Source: Nitrospiraceae bacterium (lineage in GTDB: Bacteria > Nitrospirota > Nitrospiria > Nitrospirales > Nitrospiraceae). Taken from it: a stretch of DNA of 33,516 nt. The notes below the pieces were generated by a model, which saw only the letters and a program-made list of their open reading frames with translations, ran no database searches and had not been told where the DNA came from. Shown here one piece after another: positions 7,889 through 16,375 of the stretch. A program made the translations under genes and the position numbers. Each line of letters opens with the position of its first letter. The first letter of the stretch is position 1. The stretch is taken from contig JACMLT010000150.1 of assembly GCA_014379455.1 (NCBI GenBank), positions 1 to 33,516 of the forward strand, in the 5' to 3' direction.

Positions 7889-9304
7889 TCACGATCCTTT
7901 GCTGTCGCCCTTTGGCCTATCCATCTCGGGAGACCAACCACCACCAAGGGCCTTGTAGAGTTGCACGACCGAGACTAGATGGAGTCGATGGGTAGCGGCA
8001 AGTGCCAATTCCGCCTCAAAAAGGCTCCGCTGCGCAATGAGGACATCCAAATAGTTTGCCAGGCCGCCTTTGTATCTCAGGCTAGCAAGATGCAAGGCCG
8101 ACCGCAAAGCATTGACCTGCCTTTCCTGGGCAGCCGCCTGCTCACGGGCCGTGCTGACTCCCACCAACGCGTCTTCAACCTCCCTGAACGCGACGAGAAT
8201 CGTTTGTTCGTACTGGGCCATAGCCTGTTTGGCTTGGGCTTCTACCGCCTGCTGTTGAAACCCCAACGTTTGGGCATTCAACAAGGGGCCGGTCAGTACC
8301 GGGGCGAGGACTCCGAAATTGGTTGCCGGCGACACAAAATCGGTCAGGGTCGGACTCGCCACACCGAGGAAGCCCGTGAGCGACAGTTTTGGAAACCGTT
8401 CGGCTTTCGCTACCCCGATCCTGGCGGTGGATGCTACCAATTGTTGCTCAGCCTGCACAACATCGGGACGGCGTTGGAGCAGTTCTGAGGGAAGACCGGC
8501 GGGCACCACAGGCGGCATCTTTTGTTCGGTCAGCGATCGCCCCCTGGCGATTTGACTGGGATTTCTCCCCAGCAACACGCTGAGCTCGTTTTCTTTCTGA
8601 ATCATATGACGCTTCAGTTCCGCAATGCGAGCAGCGGCATTTTCCCGCTCCGCCTCAAATTGGTCGACATCCAGCTTGTTGATCATTCCCTGCCGAAGCC
8701 GTGCTTGACCGATTCTCACCGACTCCTCCCATGCGGATAATGTGCGCGTGGCGATCTCCAACTGCATGTCGAATTGCCGAAGATCGAAATAGGCCTGCGC
8801 TACGCCGCCCACGATCTGCAGAGTGACGGCTCGTCGGTTCTCCTCCTGAGCCAAGAGATCCGCCAAGCCCGCCTCATTCGCCCTGCGGATTCGTCCCCAG
8901 ATATCCAGTTCCCAGGATAGGGTTCCTTGGCCATAGTAGTTAAAGGGACTAGCAAATCCCGGGAACCTCACACCACCCAGGCGAGCGAGGGGAACATTGC
9001 CCGTCGCGCTGAGTTGAGGGGCAAAGTCCATTCGAGCCGTAAACAAGCGCGCCTGGAATTCGTCGATACTGGCGACCGCTCGTTTGAGATCTTTGTTCTC
9101 TTCGAGTGCAATACGGATCAAACGCTGGAGTTCTTCGTCCCGGTAGAGTTCCCACCACGGCATATTCGCCAGGGAAGGCAAATCCTTCGAGTCTTCGGCC
9201 ATGCGAAAGGAGTCGGATGTGGGAATGTCTGGACGAGAATAGTCGGGCCCCATCGCGCACGCGAGGAGGAAAAACGAAAAGACTGCGAGGACGAGGCTGC
9301 GCAT
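7889..9304 (-). CDS. RND efflux outer-membrane lipoprotein (NodT/OprM family)
   Basis: Outer-membrane channel of a tripartite efflux pump, 471 aa. The N-terminus MRSLVLAVFSFFLLAC is a lipoprotein signal peptide with lipobox LLAC; Cys16 would be lipidated. MGPDYSRP follows, typical of the family. Two repeated OEP halves are visible, with long helices (for example around AEFERENAAARIAEL and AVEAQAKQAMAQYEQ) and the strand motif ELDIWGRIRRANEA. SELLQRRPDVVQAEQQL is a family hallmark. It starts one base after the stop of the RND pump gene (TGA-T-ATG), which implies coupled translation. Confidence 0.95.
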   Translation of the reverse strand: MRSLVLAVFSFFLLACAMGPDYSRPDIPTSDSFRMAEDSKDLPSLANMPWWELYRDEELQRLIRIALEENKDLKRAVASIDEFQARLFTARMDFAPQLSATGNVPLARLGGVRFPGFASPFNYYGQGTLSWELDIWGRIRRANEAGLADLLAQEENRRAVTLQIVGGVAQAYFDLRQFDMQLEIATRTLSAWEESVRIGQARLRQGMINKLDVDQFEAERENAAARIAELKRHMIQKENELSVLLGRNPSQIARGRSLTEQKMPPVVPAGLPSELLQRRPDVVQAEQQLVASTARIGVAKAERFPKLSLTGFLGVASPTLTDFVSPATNFGVLAPVLTGPLLNAQTLGFQQQAVEAQAKQAMAQYEQTILVAFREVEDALVGVSTAREQAAAQERQVNALRSALHLASLRYKGGLANYLDVLIAQRSLFEAELALAATHRLHLVSVVQLYKALGGGWSPEMDRPKGDSKGS

Positions 9305-9305
9305 A

Positions 9306-12300
9306 TCACTCTCCTCCTTCTATCTCTAACGGAATTGAGCTTGTCCCAGAACGGGGAGCCGCTTGATCAGCACCACGCCGACTCAGTTTCCGAACCAGCA
9401 CAAAAAAGAGCGGCACAAAGAAGATGGCCAGGAACGTGGCAGCCAACATGCCACCGAACACACCGGTGCCGATGGAGTTACGGCTGGCTGCACCCGCGCC
9501 GCTGGCGAGGACCAACGGCACGACGCCCAGAATAAAGGCCATCGAGGTCATCACGATCGGCCGGAACCGAATCTTGGCGGCTTCCATCGCGGCATCGACC
9601 AGGGAATGTCCAGCTTCATAGCGTTTGTTCGCAAACTCGACGATCAGAATGGCATTTTTGGCAGAGAGTCCGATTAGCGTAACCAATCCGATTTGGAAGT
9701 AGATGTCGTTGGACATCCCCATCACCCACACAGCGGACAAGGCTCCGAACACACCAAAGGGCACAGCGAGGAGCACGGCAAAGGGCACGGCCCAACTCTC
9801 GTACTGCGCGGCCAACACGAGAAACACCATCAGCAAGCCGAAGCCAAAGACAAACAATGATTGCTGCCCGACCATGCGTTCCTGGTAGGAGATCCCACTC
9901 CAGTCGATTCCGTATCCTTGGGGAACCAACACCTCCTTGGCTACCTGATCAAGCGCATCGAGCACCTCCCCGGAACTGTACCCCGGAGCCGCTGCTCCCA
10001 AGACCAGGGCCGTGTTATAGCCGTTAAAGTGGGTGACCGGATCCGGTCCACTGGTGAATTCCGTCGTCACCACGGTATCGAGTGGAATCATGGTGGATCG
10101 CTGTCCATTTACGGCACGCACGTAGATCTTGGCGACGTCTTCAGGCGAAGATCGAAATTGCGCCTCGGCTTCCGTCTGCACCCGATAGACACGGCCGAAT
10201 TTGAGGAAGTCATTGATGTAGAGATTGCCAAAATAGGCCTGCAGCGTGTCGAACACTTCGGAGATCGGCACGCCCAACGATTTGGCTCGTTCTCGGTCCA
10301 CATGGGCAAAGATTCGCGGCGCACTCACGCGAAAGCTGGAGCCGACCGCTCCGATCGCCGGGTGCTGTCTGGCTTTTGTGAGAAACTCTTGGGTCACGCC
10401 GGCGAACTTGTTGAAATCTCCACTGCTAGGATCTTGAAGCTGGAGGGAAAATCCGCCCGTGGCGCCGAGTCCTCGGATCGCCGGGGCGTTAAAGGCTAAA
10501 ATCAGCGCCTCAGGAATTTTCGCGAACTCTCCATAGGCGGCGCCGATCAGGGCCTTCACGTGGTTCTGCGGTCCCTGCCGTTCGTCCCAGTGATGCAAGG
10601 GCAGAAACATCGTCGCCGAGTTCGGCCCTCTGGTACCGAAGACGAAGTTCTGGCCGGCCAACGCATCGGTCGAATGGATCGCAGGAACCGAGAGAAAGTA
10701 TTTTTCAATTTTGCTCAGCACCACATCGGTTCGTTGCTTAGACGCACCATCCGGCAACTGGACGATTGTGATGAAGTAGCCCTGATCTTCTTCCGGCAAG
10801 AAGCTAGAGGGAATCGTCTTGAATAACCCGGCAGCGAAGAGACCGATGATGCCGAAGAGCACCATGAATAAGACCGATCGGTTGAGGATCGTCCCCACGA
10901 CGGCCGTATAGCGAGCCTGCGTCCAACCGAAGAATCGATTGAAGACACCGAAAAAACCTCTATGCTGGCTGTGGCCTGGCTTCAGTACCAGGGAACAGAG
11001 GGCTGGACTCAGCGTGAGGGCGGTGATCCCGGAGATGATGACGGAGATGGCGATAGTGATGGCAAATTGTTTGTACAACTCGCCCGTGATGCCGCCCAAG
11101 AAACCCACCGGCACGAACACGGCGCAGAGCACAAGCACGATCGCGATCACAGGTCCGGTCACCTCATCCATCGCCTTCTTGGCGGCATCCTTCGGCGAGA
11201 GCCCCTCTCCTATGTGGCGCTCGACGTTCTCCACCACCACAATAGCGTCGTCGACCACCATCCCGATGGCCAGAACCATCCCAAAGAGCGTGAGGGTGTT
11301 GATCGAAAAGCCGAGCGCCTGCATACCGGCAAAGGTCCCGATGAGGGAGACCGGTACGGCCACGCCTGGAATCAGCGTCGCGCGCCAACTTTGGAGGAAC
11401 AGATACACGACGAGGATGACCAGCACCATCGCTTCCGCCAGGGTCTTGACCACTTCTGTGATGGACACTTCGATAAATTTGGTCGTATCGTATGGAATAT
11501 CGTAGGAGACCCCCTGTGGGAAGCTCTTCGATACCGTGTCCATTTCCTTCCTGACTCGCTTCACCGTATCGAGGGCATTGGCGCCTGGCGACAGGAAGGT
11601 CAAGAGAAACACATTGGGTTTGCCGTTCCACCGGCCCTCGAGACTATAGGATTGAGCGCCCAGCTCAATCTTGGCGACATCTTTTAAGCGGATCATCGAC
11701 CCGTCTGGGAGCGCCCGGACGATCATCTCCTCGAAATCCTTCACGTCCGTAAGACGGCCTTGTGTGATCACCGGGATCGTCAGTTCGGTGCCTCTTGGCG
11801 CCGGTTCTCGCCCGATCGTTCCAGCTGGAAAGTCCCGATTTTGTTCGCGGACAACACTGGCAATGTCGGTGGGCGTGAGACTGAGCTGCGCCATCCTGGT
11901 CGGGTTCAGGATCAAGCGCATTGAGTAATTCTGTCCGCCGAAGACCACTGCGTCTCCGACGCCAGGCAATCGTTTGAGATTATCGATCACGTTGAGGAGC
12001 GCGTAGTTGGAGATAAAGACGGTATCTTTCGTGGGATCGCTGGAACTGAGCGCGACGACCGCCAGCAAGTCCGGCGACACTTTCTTGACCGAAATGCCTT
12101 GGCGGACGACTTCGGGAGGCAACTGGGGCTCCGCCAGCTTCTGGCGGTTCTGAGTCTGTACCTGAGCGATGTCCACATTCGTCCCAATCTCGAACGTAAG
12201 CTTGATGGTCATGTGTCCGTCATTGGTGCTGGTGGAGTCGTAGTAGAGAAGGTGGTCGATGCCGGGAAGCTGCACTTCAATCGGGCGCGCGACTGAATTT

Positions 12301-12476
12301 GCGATCACTTCTGCGCTCGCGCCTGGATAATCGGCCTCGATCTGGATGACGGGCGGCGTGATTTCCGGAAATTGGGCGATGGGCAGGCCTTGTAAGGCGA
12401 CCAACCCCACGACGACAATCACGATGGACAGGACCGACGCGAAGATCGGACGATCGATAAAAAAGTGCGGGATCAT
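9306..12476 (-). CDS. RND multidrug efflux pump, HAE1 family (MexF/OqxB-like)
   Basis: Proton-driven inner-membrane exporter, 1056 aa, the normal length. The start is the ATG at 12476 overlapping the adaptor stop as ATGA; upstream codons are adaptor gene in another frame. The N-terminus MIPHFFIDRPIFASVLS is characteristic of HAE1 pumps. TM4 carries GMVVDDAIVVVENVERH with the paired Asp residues of the proton relay. Conserved TM11 region: LIGLSAKNAILIVEFA. The porter-domain sequence PGIDHLLYYDSTSTNDG places it near the MexF/OqxB branch, whose substrates include quinolones, chloramphenicol and nitro-aromatics; the actual substrate is unknown. It is the third gene in the putatively sigma-54-driven operon. 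Confidence 0.96.
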   Translation of the reverse strand: MIPHFFIDRPIFASVLSIVIVVVGLVALQGLPIAQFPEITPPVIQIEADYPGASAEVIANSVARPIEVQLPGIDHLLYYDSTSTNDGHMTIKLTFEIGTNVDIAQVQTQNRQKLAEPQLPPEVVRQGISVKKVSPDLLAVVALSSSDPTKDTVFISNYALLNVIDNLKRLPGVGDAVVFGGQNYSMRLILNPTRMAQLSLTPTDIASVVREQNRDFPAGTIGREPAPRGTELTIPVITQGRLTDVKDFEEMIVRALPDGSMIRLKDVAKIELGAQSYSLEGRWNGKPNVFLLTFLSPGANALDTVKRVRKEMDTVSKSFPQGVSYDIPYDTTKFIEVSITEVVKTLAEAMVLVILVVYLFLQSWRATLIPGVAVPVSLIGTFAGMQALGFSINTLTLFGMVLAIGMVVDDAIVVVENVERHIGEGLSPKDAAKKAMDEVTGPVIAIVLVLCAVFVPVGFLGGITGELYKQFAITIAISVIISGITALTLSPALCSLVLKPGHSQHRGFFGVFNRFFGWTQARYTAVVGTILNRSVLFMVLFGIIGLFAAGLFKTIPSSFLPEEDQGYFITIVQLPDGASKQRTDVVLSKIEKYFLSVPAIHSTDALAGQNFVFGTRGPNSATMFLPLHHWDERQGPQNHVKALIGAAYGEFAKIPEALILAFNAPAIRGLGATGGFSLQLQDPSSGDFNKFAGVTQEFLTKARQHPAIGAVGSSFRVSAPRIFAHVDRERAKSLGVPISEVFDTLQAYFGNLYINDFLKFGRVYRVQTEAEAQFRSSPEDVAKIYVRAVNGQRSTMIPLDTVVTTEFTSGPDPVTHFNGYNTALVLGAAAPGYSSGEVLDALDQVAKEVLVPQGYGIDWSGISYQERMVGQQSLFVFGFGLLMVFLVLAAQYESWAVPFAVLLAVPFGVFGALSAVWVMGMSNDIYFQIGLVTLIGLSAKNAILIVEFANKRYEAGHSLVDAAMEAAKIRFRPIVMTSMAFILGVVPLVLASGAGAASRNSIGTGVFGGMLAATFLAIFFVPLFFVLVRKLSRRGADQAAPRSGTSSIPLEIEGGE

Positions 12477-13687
12477 TTTGCCTGCTCCGGCTTCGCATCT
12501 GCCGGCTGGCCGGAAGCGGCTGGGTCGGATTGAATATACGGAACGGTTTTCACCGGCGCGCCCGGTGCGATCATGTGGAATCCCGCAATGATCACCCGCT
12601 CTCCCTCGCGTAACCCGTCTTCGATGGACCACTGACTGCCGCGCCATGACGTGGCCCGAACAGGGCGGATCTCCACCTTATTGTCGGGGCCGACGACAAA
12701 GACGATGGGCCCCTTGGGTCCCTGCTGAACGGCACTCTGGGGGACCAGGATGACGCCGGTTCTCACGGCGCCCAAAATTCGAACTTTCACAAACTGTCCC
12801 GGGAACAGGACGCTATCCGGATTAGGGAAGATCACGCGAAAATCCCTCGTGCCGGTGGCCGAGCGCACGCCGACTTCGAGCAAATCAAACTTGCCTTCAT
12901 GGGCATAGGCGCTGCCGTCCGTAAATGTGATGACACCGCGCAGTTCGTAGAGTGTCGCGCCTTGGATTCGATGAGTCGCGCGGTCTCGGAAACGTTTGAG
13001 GACAAACGCTTCCGGGGCGCTCGCATTCACATACATGGGGTCTAACTGATGGATCGTGGTCAGTAGATCGGTCTGCGCGGAGATGAGGCGCCCTTCGTAG
13101 AGCCGGCTCCGCTCGATCCGACCGCTGATAGGCGCCGTGATACGCGTGTTGTCGAGATCGAACTTGGCCTTCACCCGATCGCCTTTGGCTCCCTCCAGCG
13201 CCGCCCTGGCAGCCAATTCCTCCGCCACCGCATCGTCCACATCTTTTTGGCTGACCGCCTGTTCTGCCAGCAGCGGTTTCACGCGAGCAAAATTTTGCTT
13301 GGCTTGCACCAGCCGCGCCTCCGCCTGCGCCACCCTGGCGTGGGCGCTGCTCATGGCCGCTTTAAACGGAATCGGATCGATTTGATAGAGCCGGTCGCCT
13401 TGCTTGACGTCACGCCCCTCCGCAAAAAAACGCTCTTTGAGGATGCCCGTCACCTGTGAGCGGATTTCGACCGGTCGCGACGCTTCGGTCTGACCGATGA
13501 ACTCCGGTTCGTCCGGCATCGTGCCAGACGACACCGTGACCACCGGTACCTCCGGGATGGGAGGAGCCGGCGTAGAACCCGCCTCTTGTTTGCAGCCAGC
13601 TAGCGCGATAAGGCCGAGAACGAGCAGAAAACTGATCACGCTGAACGTGAGTCTGTGTATTCGATTCTGTGTCATCATGTTTGCCAT
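12473..13687 (-). CDS. RND efflux periplasmic adaptor lipoprotein
   Basis: Membrane-fusion protein linking the pump to the outer-membrane channel, 404 aa from the ATG at 13687 (AGAAGA upstream). In-frame starts at 13708 (ATG) and 13729 (GTG) are possible, but the latter would overlap the STAS gene. A hydrophobic stretch ends in LAGC; Cys32 is the lipidation site. Then come a lipoyl/hairpin region (SHARVAQAEARLVQAKQNF) and the conserved DNTRITAPISGRI beta-barrel entry. The last four bases overlap the pump gene. The C-terminus is short and polar. Confidence 0.94.
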   Translation of the reverse strand: MANMMTQNRIHRLTFSVISFLLVLGLIALAGCKQEAGSTPAPPIPEVPVVTVSSGTMPDEPEFIGQTEASRPVEIRSQVTGILKERFFAEGRDVKQGDRLYQIDPIPFKAAMSSAHARVAQAEARLVQAKQNFARVKPLLAEQAVSQKDVDDAVAEELAARAALEGAKGDRVKAKFDLDNTRITAPISGRIERSRLYEGRLISAQTDLLTTIHQLDPMYVNASAPEAFVLKRFRDRATHRIQGATLYELRGVITFTDGSAYAHEGKFDLLEVGVRSATGTRDFRVIFPNPDSVLFPGQFVKVRILGAVRTGVILVPQSAVQQGPKGPIVFVVGPDNKVEIRPVRATSWRGSQWSIEDGLREGERVIIAGFHMIAPGAPVKTVPYIQSDPAASGQPADAKPEQAK

Positions 13688-13712
13688 CAATCGTTCTTCT
13701 GAAATCATCCGG

Positions 13713-14009
13713 TCACTTCGCTCGTTCACCCCTTCGAGTCACTTGCACAATCTCATTCACGATACAGCTTGTCAGACAGCCGGACGCGACAAGCCTGGCC
13801 CCTTGTCGATGGATTTTCTTCAGCAGATCTTTTCCATCTGAATCAACATAGGTCACGGCTGAGAGGTCTACAGTCAGAGGGTGGGTCGTCATCGTGCCGA
13901 TGATAGAGTCCCAACACCGTTTAAGCTCCTGTACCCAAGGTCCCGCGAGACGTCCCTCAAGCCTTAAGGTTGTCGACTCTGCATGAATCAGTGTTGTTAT
14001 TTTCAGCAT
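13713..14009 (-). CDS. STAS-domain protein, lead gene of the efflux operon
   Basis: 98 aa; the whole protein is one STAS domain (anti-sigma-factor-antagonist fold). Start ATG at 14009. Strands LRLEGRLAG and LTVDLSAVTYVD are followed by the signature loop VDSDGKDLLKKI. In SpoIIAA-type proteins this loop reads DSSG and the second Ser is phosphorylated. Here Asp occupies that position, so it cannot be switched that way and might mimic the phosphorylated form. It is followed after 25 bp by the adaptor gene and preceded by a sigma-54-type promoter. Its role in an efflux operon is unknown; a protein-interaction sensor is one possibility. Confidence 0.82.
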   Translation of the reverse strand: MLKITTLIHAESTTLRLEGRLAGPWVQELKRCWDSIIGTMTTHPLTVDLSAVTYVDSDGKDLLKKIHRQGARLVASGCLTSCIVNEIVQVTRRGERAK

Positions 14010-14037
14010 GGATTCTCTACTTTGCATGTAAGGAAGC

Positions 14038-14052
14038 GCAAGGGGCATTCCA
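14038..14052 (-). promoter_or_regulatory. Sigma-54-type promoter of the STAS/efflux operon
   Basis: On the minus strand TGGAATGCCCCTTGC fits the -24/-12 pattern (consensus TGGCAC-N5-TTGC): GG at 14051-14050, exactly ten bases, then GC at 14039-14038. Transcription would begin near 14026, leaving a leader of about 17 nt before the STAS ATG. An overlapping weaker GG-N10-GC pair lies a few bases upstream. Activation by an enhancer-binding protein is expected, and a palindrome lies about 105 bp upstream. Confidence 0.6.
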
Positions 14053-14132
14053 GCAGCCAAGATCGAGTCTATTTTTATAACCTATTGTTATTTTGATAAA
14101 GGATTTAAGGCCCATCTGGTAGACATATCTAA

Positions 14133-14182
14133 CTGCCGAGGACGTTCTGCCGATATCCCGGCACACGACGAACCATCGGCAG
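14133..14182. promoter_or_regulatory. Enhancer palindrome A (putative activator site)
   Basis: The core TGCCGATATCCCGGCA at 14148-14163 is an inverted repeat TGCCG-N6-CGGCA. Two further half-sites flank it as a wider inverted pair: CTGCCGA at 14133-14139 and TCGGCAG at 14176-14182. The core matches palindromes B (27602-27617) and C (31638-31672) in sequence and in distance from a sigma-54 promoter. It is likely the binding site of the Fis-type regulator at the right end of the window. Confidence 0.6.
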
Positions 14183-14300
14183 GAGCTGAAAGAATGGCCC
14201 ACGATCCAAGTCGTCCGTACAGATGGCGAGAACCTCTCATCGTCTTTCTCGCGAAAACACCGGTAGCGTTTTTGGATGATTTCTACATGTGTCATGTGTT

Positions 14301-14900
14301 TCACGGCTTCCGGGTATAGACGATCTCCATCATCTTCATTTCTTTGCCCTTCTTACCGGCGCCGTACATCTCGAATATCTCGGTGTTGTTGTCCACGATC
14401 TTGGTCACACCGCGCAGCTTCATGTGTCCTTCGGTAGGGTCATCGTACTGACCTTTCTGCGTGATGGTCTTGCCATCCGCGCTGGCTGTACCTTCCATAA
14501 CATAGATGCCGGTACCCATCGAATCCATCCAGGTCGAGACGTACTTCTTGGTGTAGTTGTCGTACCCGATCACGCCGATCCCGGTAAACGGCTGCCCCAT
14601 CATGTCTCCGGTACACTCCTGCTGGAGAAAACGGCCGTCCAGCAGCATCTTCTGTTCACAGGAACCGGTCGATTCCGTCGGAGGCTTGTTGGGTTCCATC
14701 CAGGACTTGGTCTTGGTGGTCCAACTTCCCGCCAGGCTCGCGAACTGCTTGTGCGGTTCGCCTGGCGTAGCCAGTTTCTGATAGGTCTCCATCATTGCCT
14801 GCGGATCCATCTGTTTCTCTTGTTTCTTTTCTTTTGCCATCACGAGAGACGCAGACATGACGAGACAGAGACAGGTGAGTGTCATGTATGTGAGACGCAT
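14301..14900 (-). CDS. Secreted DUF1579-family protein
   Basis: 199 aa from the ATG at 14900, with AGGAGG eight bases upstream. The N-terminus MRLTYMTLTCLCLVMSASLVMA is a Sec signal peptide with likely cleavage after VMA, so the protein is periplasmic or exported. The mature part begins with a Lys/Glu/Gln-rich stretch, then LAGSWTTKTKSWMEP and the segments GIGVIGYDNYTKKYVSTW and MGTGIYVMEGTASADG, which follow the DUF1579 (lipocalin-like barrel) pattern. The function of the family is unknown. No clear partner; the broken VOC gene lies 71 bp upstream. Confidence 0.8.
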   Translation of the reverse strand: MRLTYMTLTCLCLVMSASLVMAKEKKQEKQMDPQAMMETYQKLATPGEPHKQFASLAGSWTTKTKSWMEPNKPPTESTGSCEQKMLLDGRFLQQECTGDMMGQPFTGIGVIGYDNYTKKYVSTWMDSMGTGIYVMEGTASADGKTITQKGQYDDPTEGHMKLRGVTKIVDNNTEIFEMYGAGKKGKEMKMMEIVYTRKP

Positions 14901-14971
14901 GGTTGCCTCCTCAGGGTTGATTGTTTTCCGAAAAGGTCTGCCTCGAACTTGATAGCCGATTACAGGCGGAC

Positions 14972-15420
14972 TCACCCGCGCTGCTGTTGCTTCAGCAAAG
15001 TTGCCGCACGCTTCTTTATCTCTTCCGACGGGACATCTTCGATGTGCGTGTGAATCCACACTGATTGCCGGCGACGTCTTTGACACCGGCGCTGCGATCG
15101 CCATAGAACTGGTCGGCCGGTTCCCTGACGGACGTGGCTCCGGCTCGCAGCGCTCGCTTGTACCAGGCGTCCGCGTCCTCGACATACAGCGCCACCGTCG
15201 CCGGCATCGGCTTCCACTCATCCGTGGCCTCGCCCAGCATCACCATGGAGTCGCCGATTTTCACCTCGGCATGCATCACGATGTCCTTCGGGCCTAGAAA
15301 CCGGTAGACTTCTTTTGCATCAAAGGCCTGCTTCAGGAATTCGATCAGCTTCGCCGCCCCATGAACGGTCAGCACTGGCGTCACGGTATGATAACCGTCA
15401 GGAATGGGGTTCACTGGCAT
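14972..15420 (-). pseudogene. VOC-family (PhnB-like) protein gene with a C-terminal frameshift
   Basis: The start is the ATG at 15420, after a strong GAGGAGG. The frame reads as a PhnB-like glyoxalase/bleomycin-resistance fold (PIPDGYHTVTPVLTVHGAA ... ADQFYGDRSAGVKDVAGNQC) and then switches phase. In-frame it ends with an unrelated tail (GFTRTSKMSRRKR, stop near 15016). In the next phase the expected family ending follows: VWIHTHIEDVPSEEIKKRA to KQQQRG, stop at 14972. Comparison with the intact paralog at 16909-17388 (HWHFATHVEDVPPDEMAKRA) places a one-base loss at about 15056-15062, where CAGTGTGG stands for an expected CAGTGGTGG. Either a real mutation or a sequencing error. Confidence 0.8.
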
Positions 15421-15549
15421 GGGTGTGTCCTCCTCTACACGTTGATTGCTCGTGTCACTTGTTGATTCCGTCATCCGTGGATATGATGATTCGCTACCCT
15501 TATGAACTTTTAAACATCATCTTCCAGAGCGTCTATTATTCTCGCCTGA

Positions 15550-15900
15550 TCAGCTGAGGCGCACCGAGCCCTCCCGATCGTTCCACGCGGTGATCTCGGC
15601 CTGCGGCCGTTTCTTAGCATGTTCCCCGATCCAGCCAGCAACTTGATCGTCTGTCGCGCCAGAGGCAACGAAAGCCCTGAACGCGTCGTAGTCGATCTCA
15701 GCGAATTTCAACCACCGCTGATCGAGCGGGCAGTTGGAGAAATATTCGCCCTGCCGGTCCACGAGCGCTGCGCGGCATTTGTCCAACGCGCGGGCAGCCA
15801 ACGCATAACCACCGAGCTTTTCCCGCGGGCTGCGAGGGGATTCCTTGTCGTCCCGCAAATCGCGGGCAAACAACTTCACTTTTGCGAGGTCTTCTTTCAT
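15550..15900 (-). CDS. DUF5069-family protein
   Basis: 116 aa from the ATG at 15900. Recognised by the conserved blocks SPREKLGGYALAARALDKC near residue 25, the middle block NCPLDQRWLKFAEIDYDAF and the C-terminal TDDQVAGWIGEH, which match the DUF5069 pattern (a small cytosolic domain of unknown function common in environmental bacteria). It lies 17 bp after the RidA-like gene at 15918, so the two are probably cotranscribed. No catalytic residues are known for the family. Confidence 0.8.
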   Translation of the reverse strand: MKEDLAKVKLFARDLRDDKESPRSPREKLGGYALAARALDKCRAALVDRQGEYFSNCPLDQRWLKFAEIDYDAFRAFVASGATDDQVAGWIGEHAKKRPQAEITAWNDREGSVRLS

Positions 15901-15917
15901 AGGATTTTCTTCCCGTA

Positions 15918-16328
15918 TTACCTTCGCTCCCACTCTGCGGCAGAGTCGGCAACGGCGATCGCTTCGATCTCGATCATCGCGTCCGGAGAGTACAGCGAGC
16001 GTACTTCGACGATGGTGTCTGCCGGATAGGGTGCCGTGAAGTAGCGACCCCGCAACTCGACGATCTTTGAAAAGTTCGACATGTCTCGGAGAAAGATCGT
16101 GACCTTAACAACGTTCGCCAGGCTTGAGCCGCCCGCGCGAAGAATCCGATCGAGATTCGTGAAGACTTGCTCGGCCTGAGCCTCAAAGTCGTCGACCCCG
16201 ACAATCCGACCGTTCTGATCAATCGCAGTCTGACCGGAGATAAACAGCAGATCTCCGACTCGATAGCCCTGCGCAAGGCGAAATGGCTCGTAGGGATCGG
16301 GATCGATCCGAATACGCTTGATTTTCAT
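15918..16328 (-). CDS. RidA/YjgF-like protein, second paralog
   Basis: 136 aa, full length. Rid fold blocks GDLLFISGQTAIDQNGRIV, VVKVTIFLRDMSNF and DTIVEVRSLYSPDAMIEIEAIA are clear. As in the paralog at 6088, the position of the catalytic Arg of true RidA (P-A-R-x-x-V) is not Arg: here the segment is YPADTIVEV. So imine-deaminase activity is doubtful. Similarity to the first paralog is only at family level, so they are not a recent tandem copy. Followed closely by the DUF5069 gene. Confidence 0.87.
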   Translation of the reverse strand: MKIKRIRIDPDPYEPFRLAQGYRVGDLLFISGQTAIDQNGRIVGVDDFEAQAEQVFTNLDRILRAGGSSLANVVKVTIFLRDMSNFSKIVELRGRYFTAPYPADTIVEVRSLYSPDAMIEIEAIAVADSAAEWERR

Positions 16329-16375
16329 GCTGCCTGCTCCTTACTGATGCCTGGACCATCTACAAATATTCACAA

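Noticed and set aside
9363-13000. Long plus-strand open frames opposite the RND pump and adaptor
   Set aside because: Their positions follow third-position GC bias of the real minus-strand genes; no domains or ribosome-binding sites.
14017-14304. 95-codon minus-strand open frame
   Set aside because: It covers the sigma-54 promoter and palindrome A, overlaps the DUF1579 end and has no protein-like pattern.
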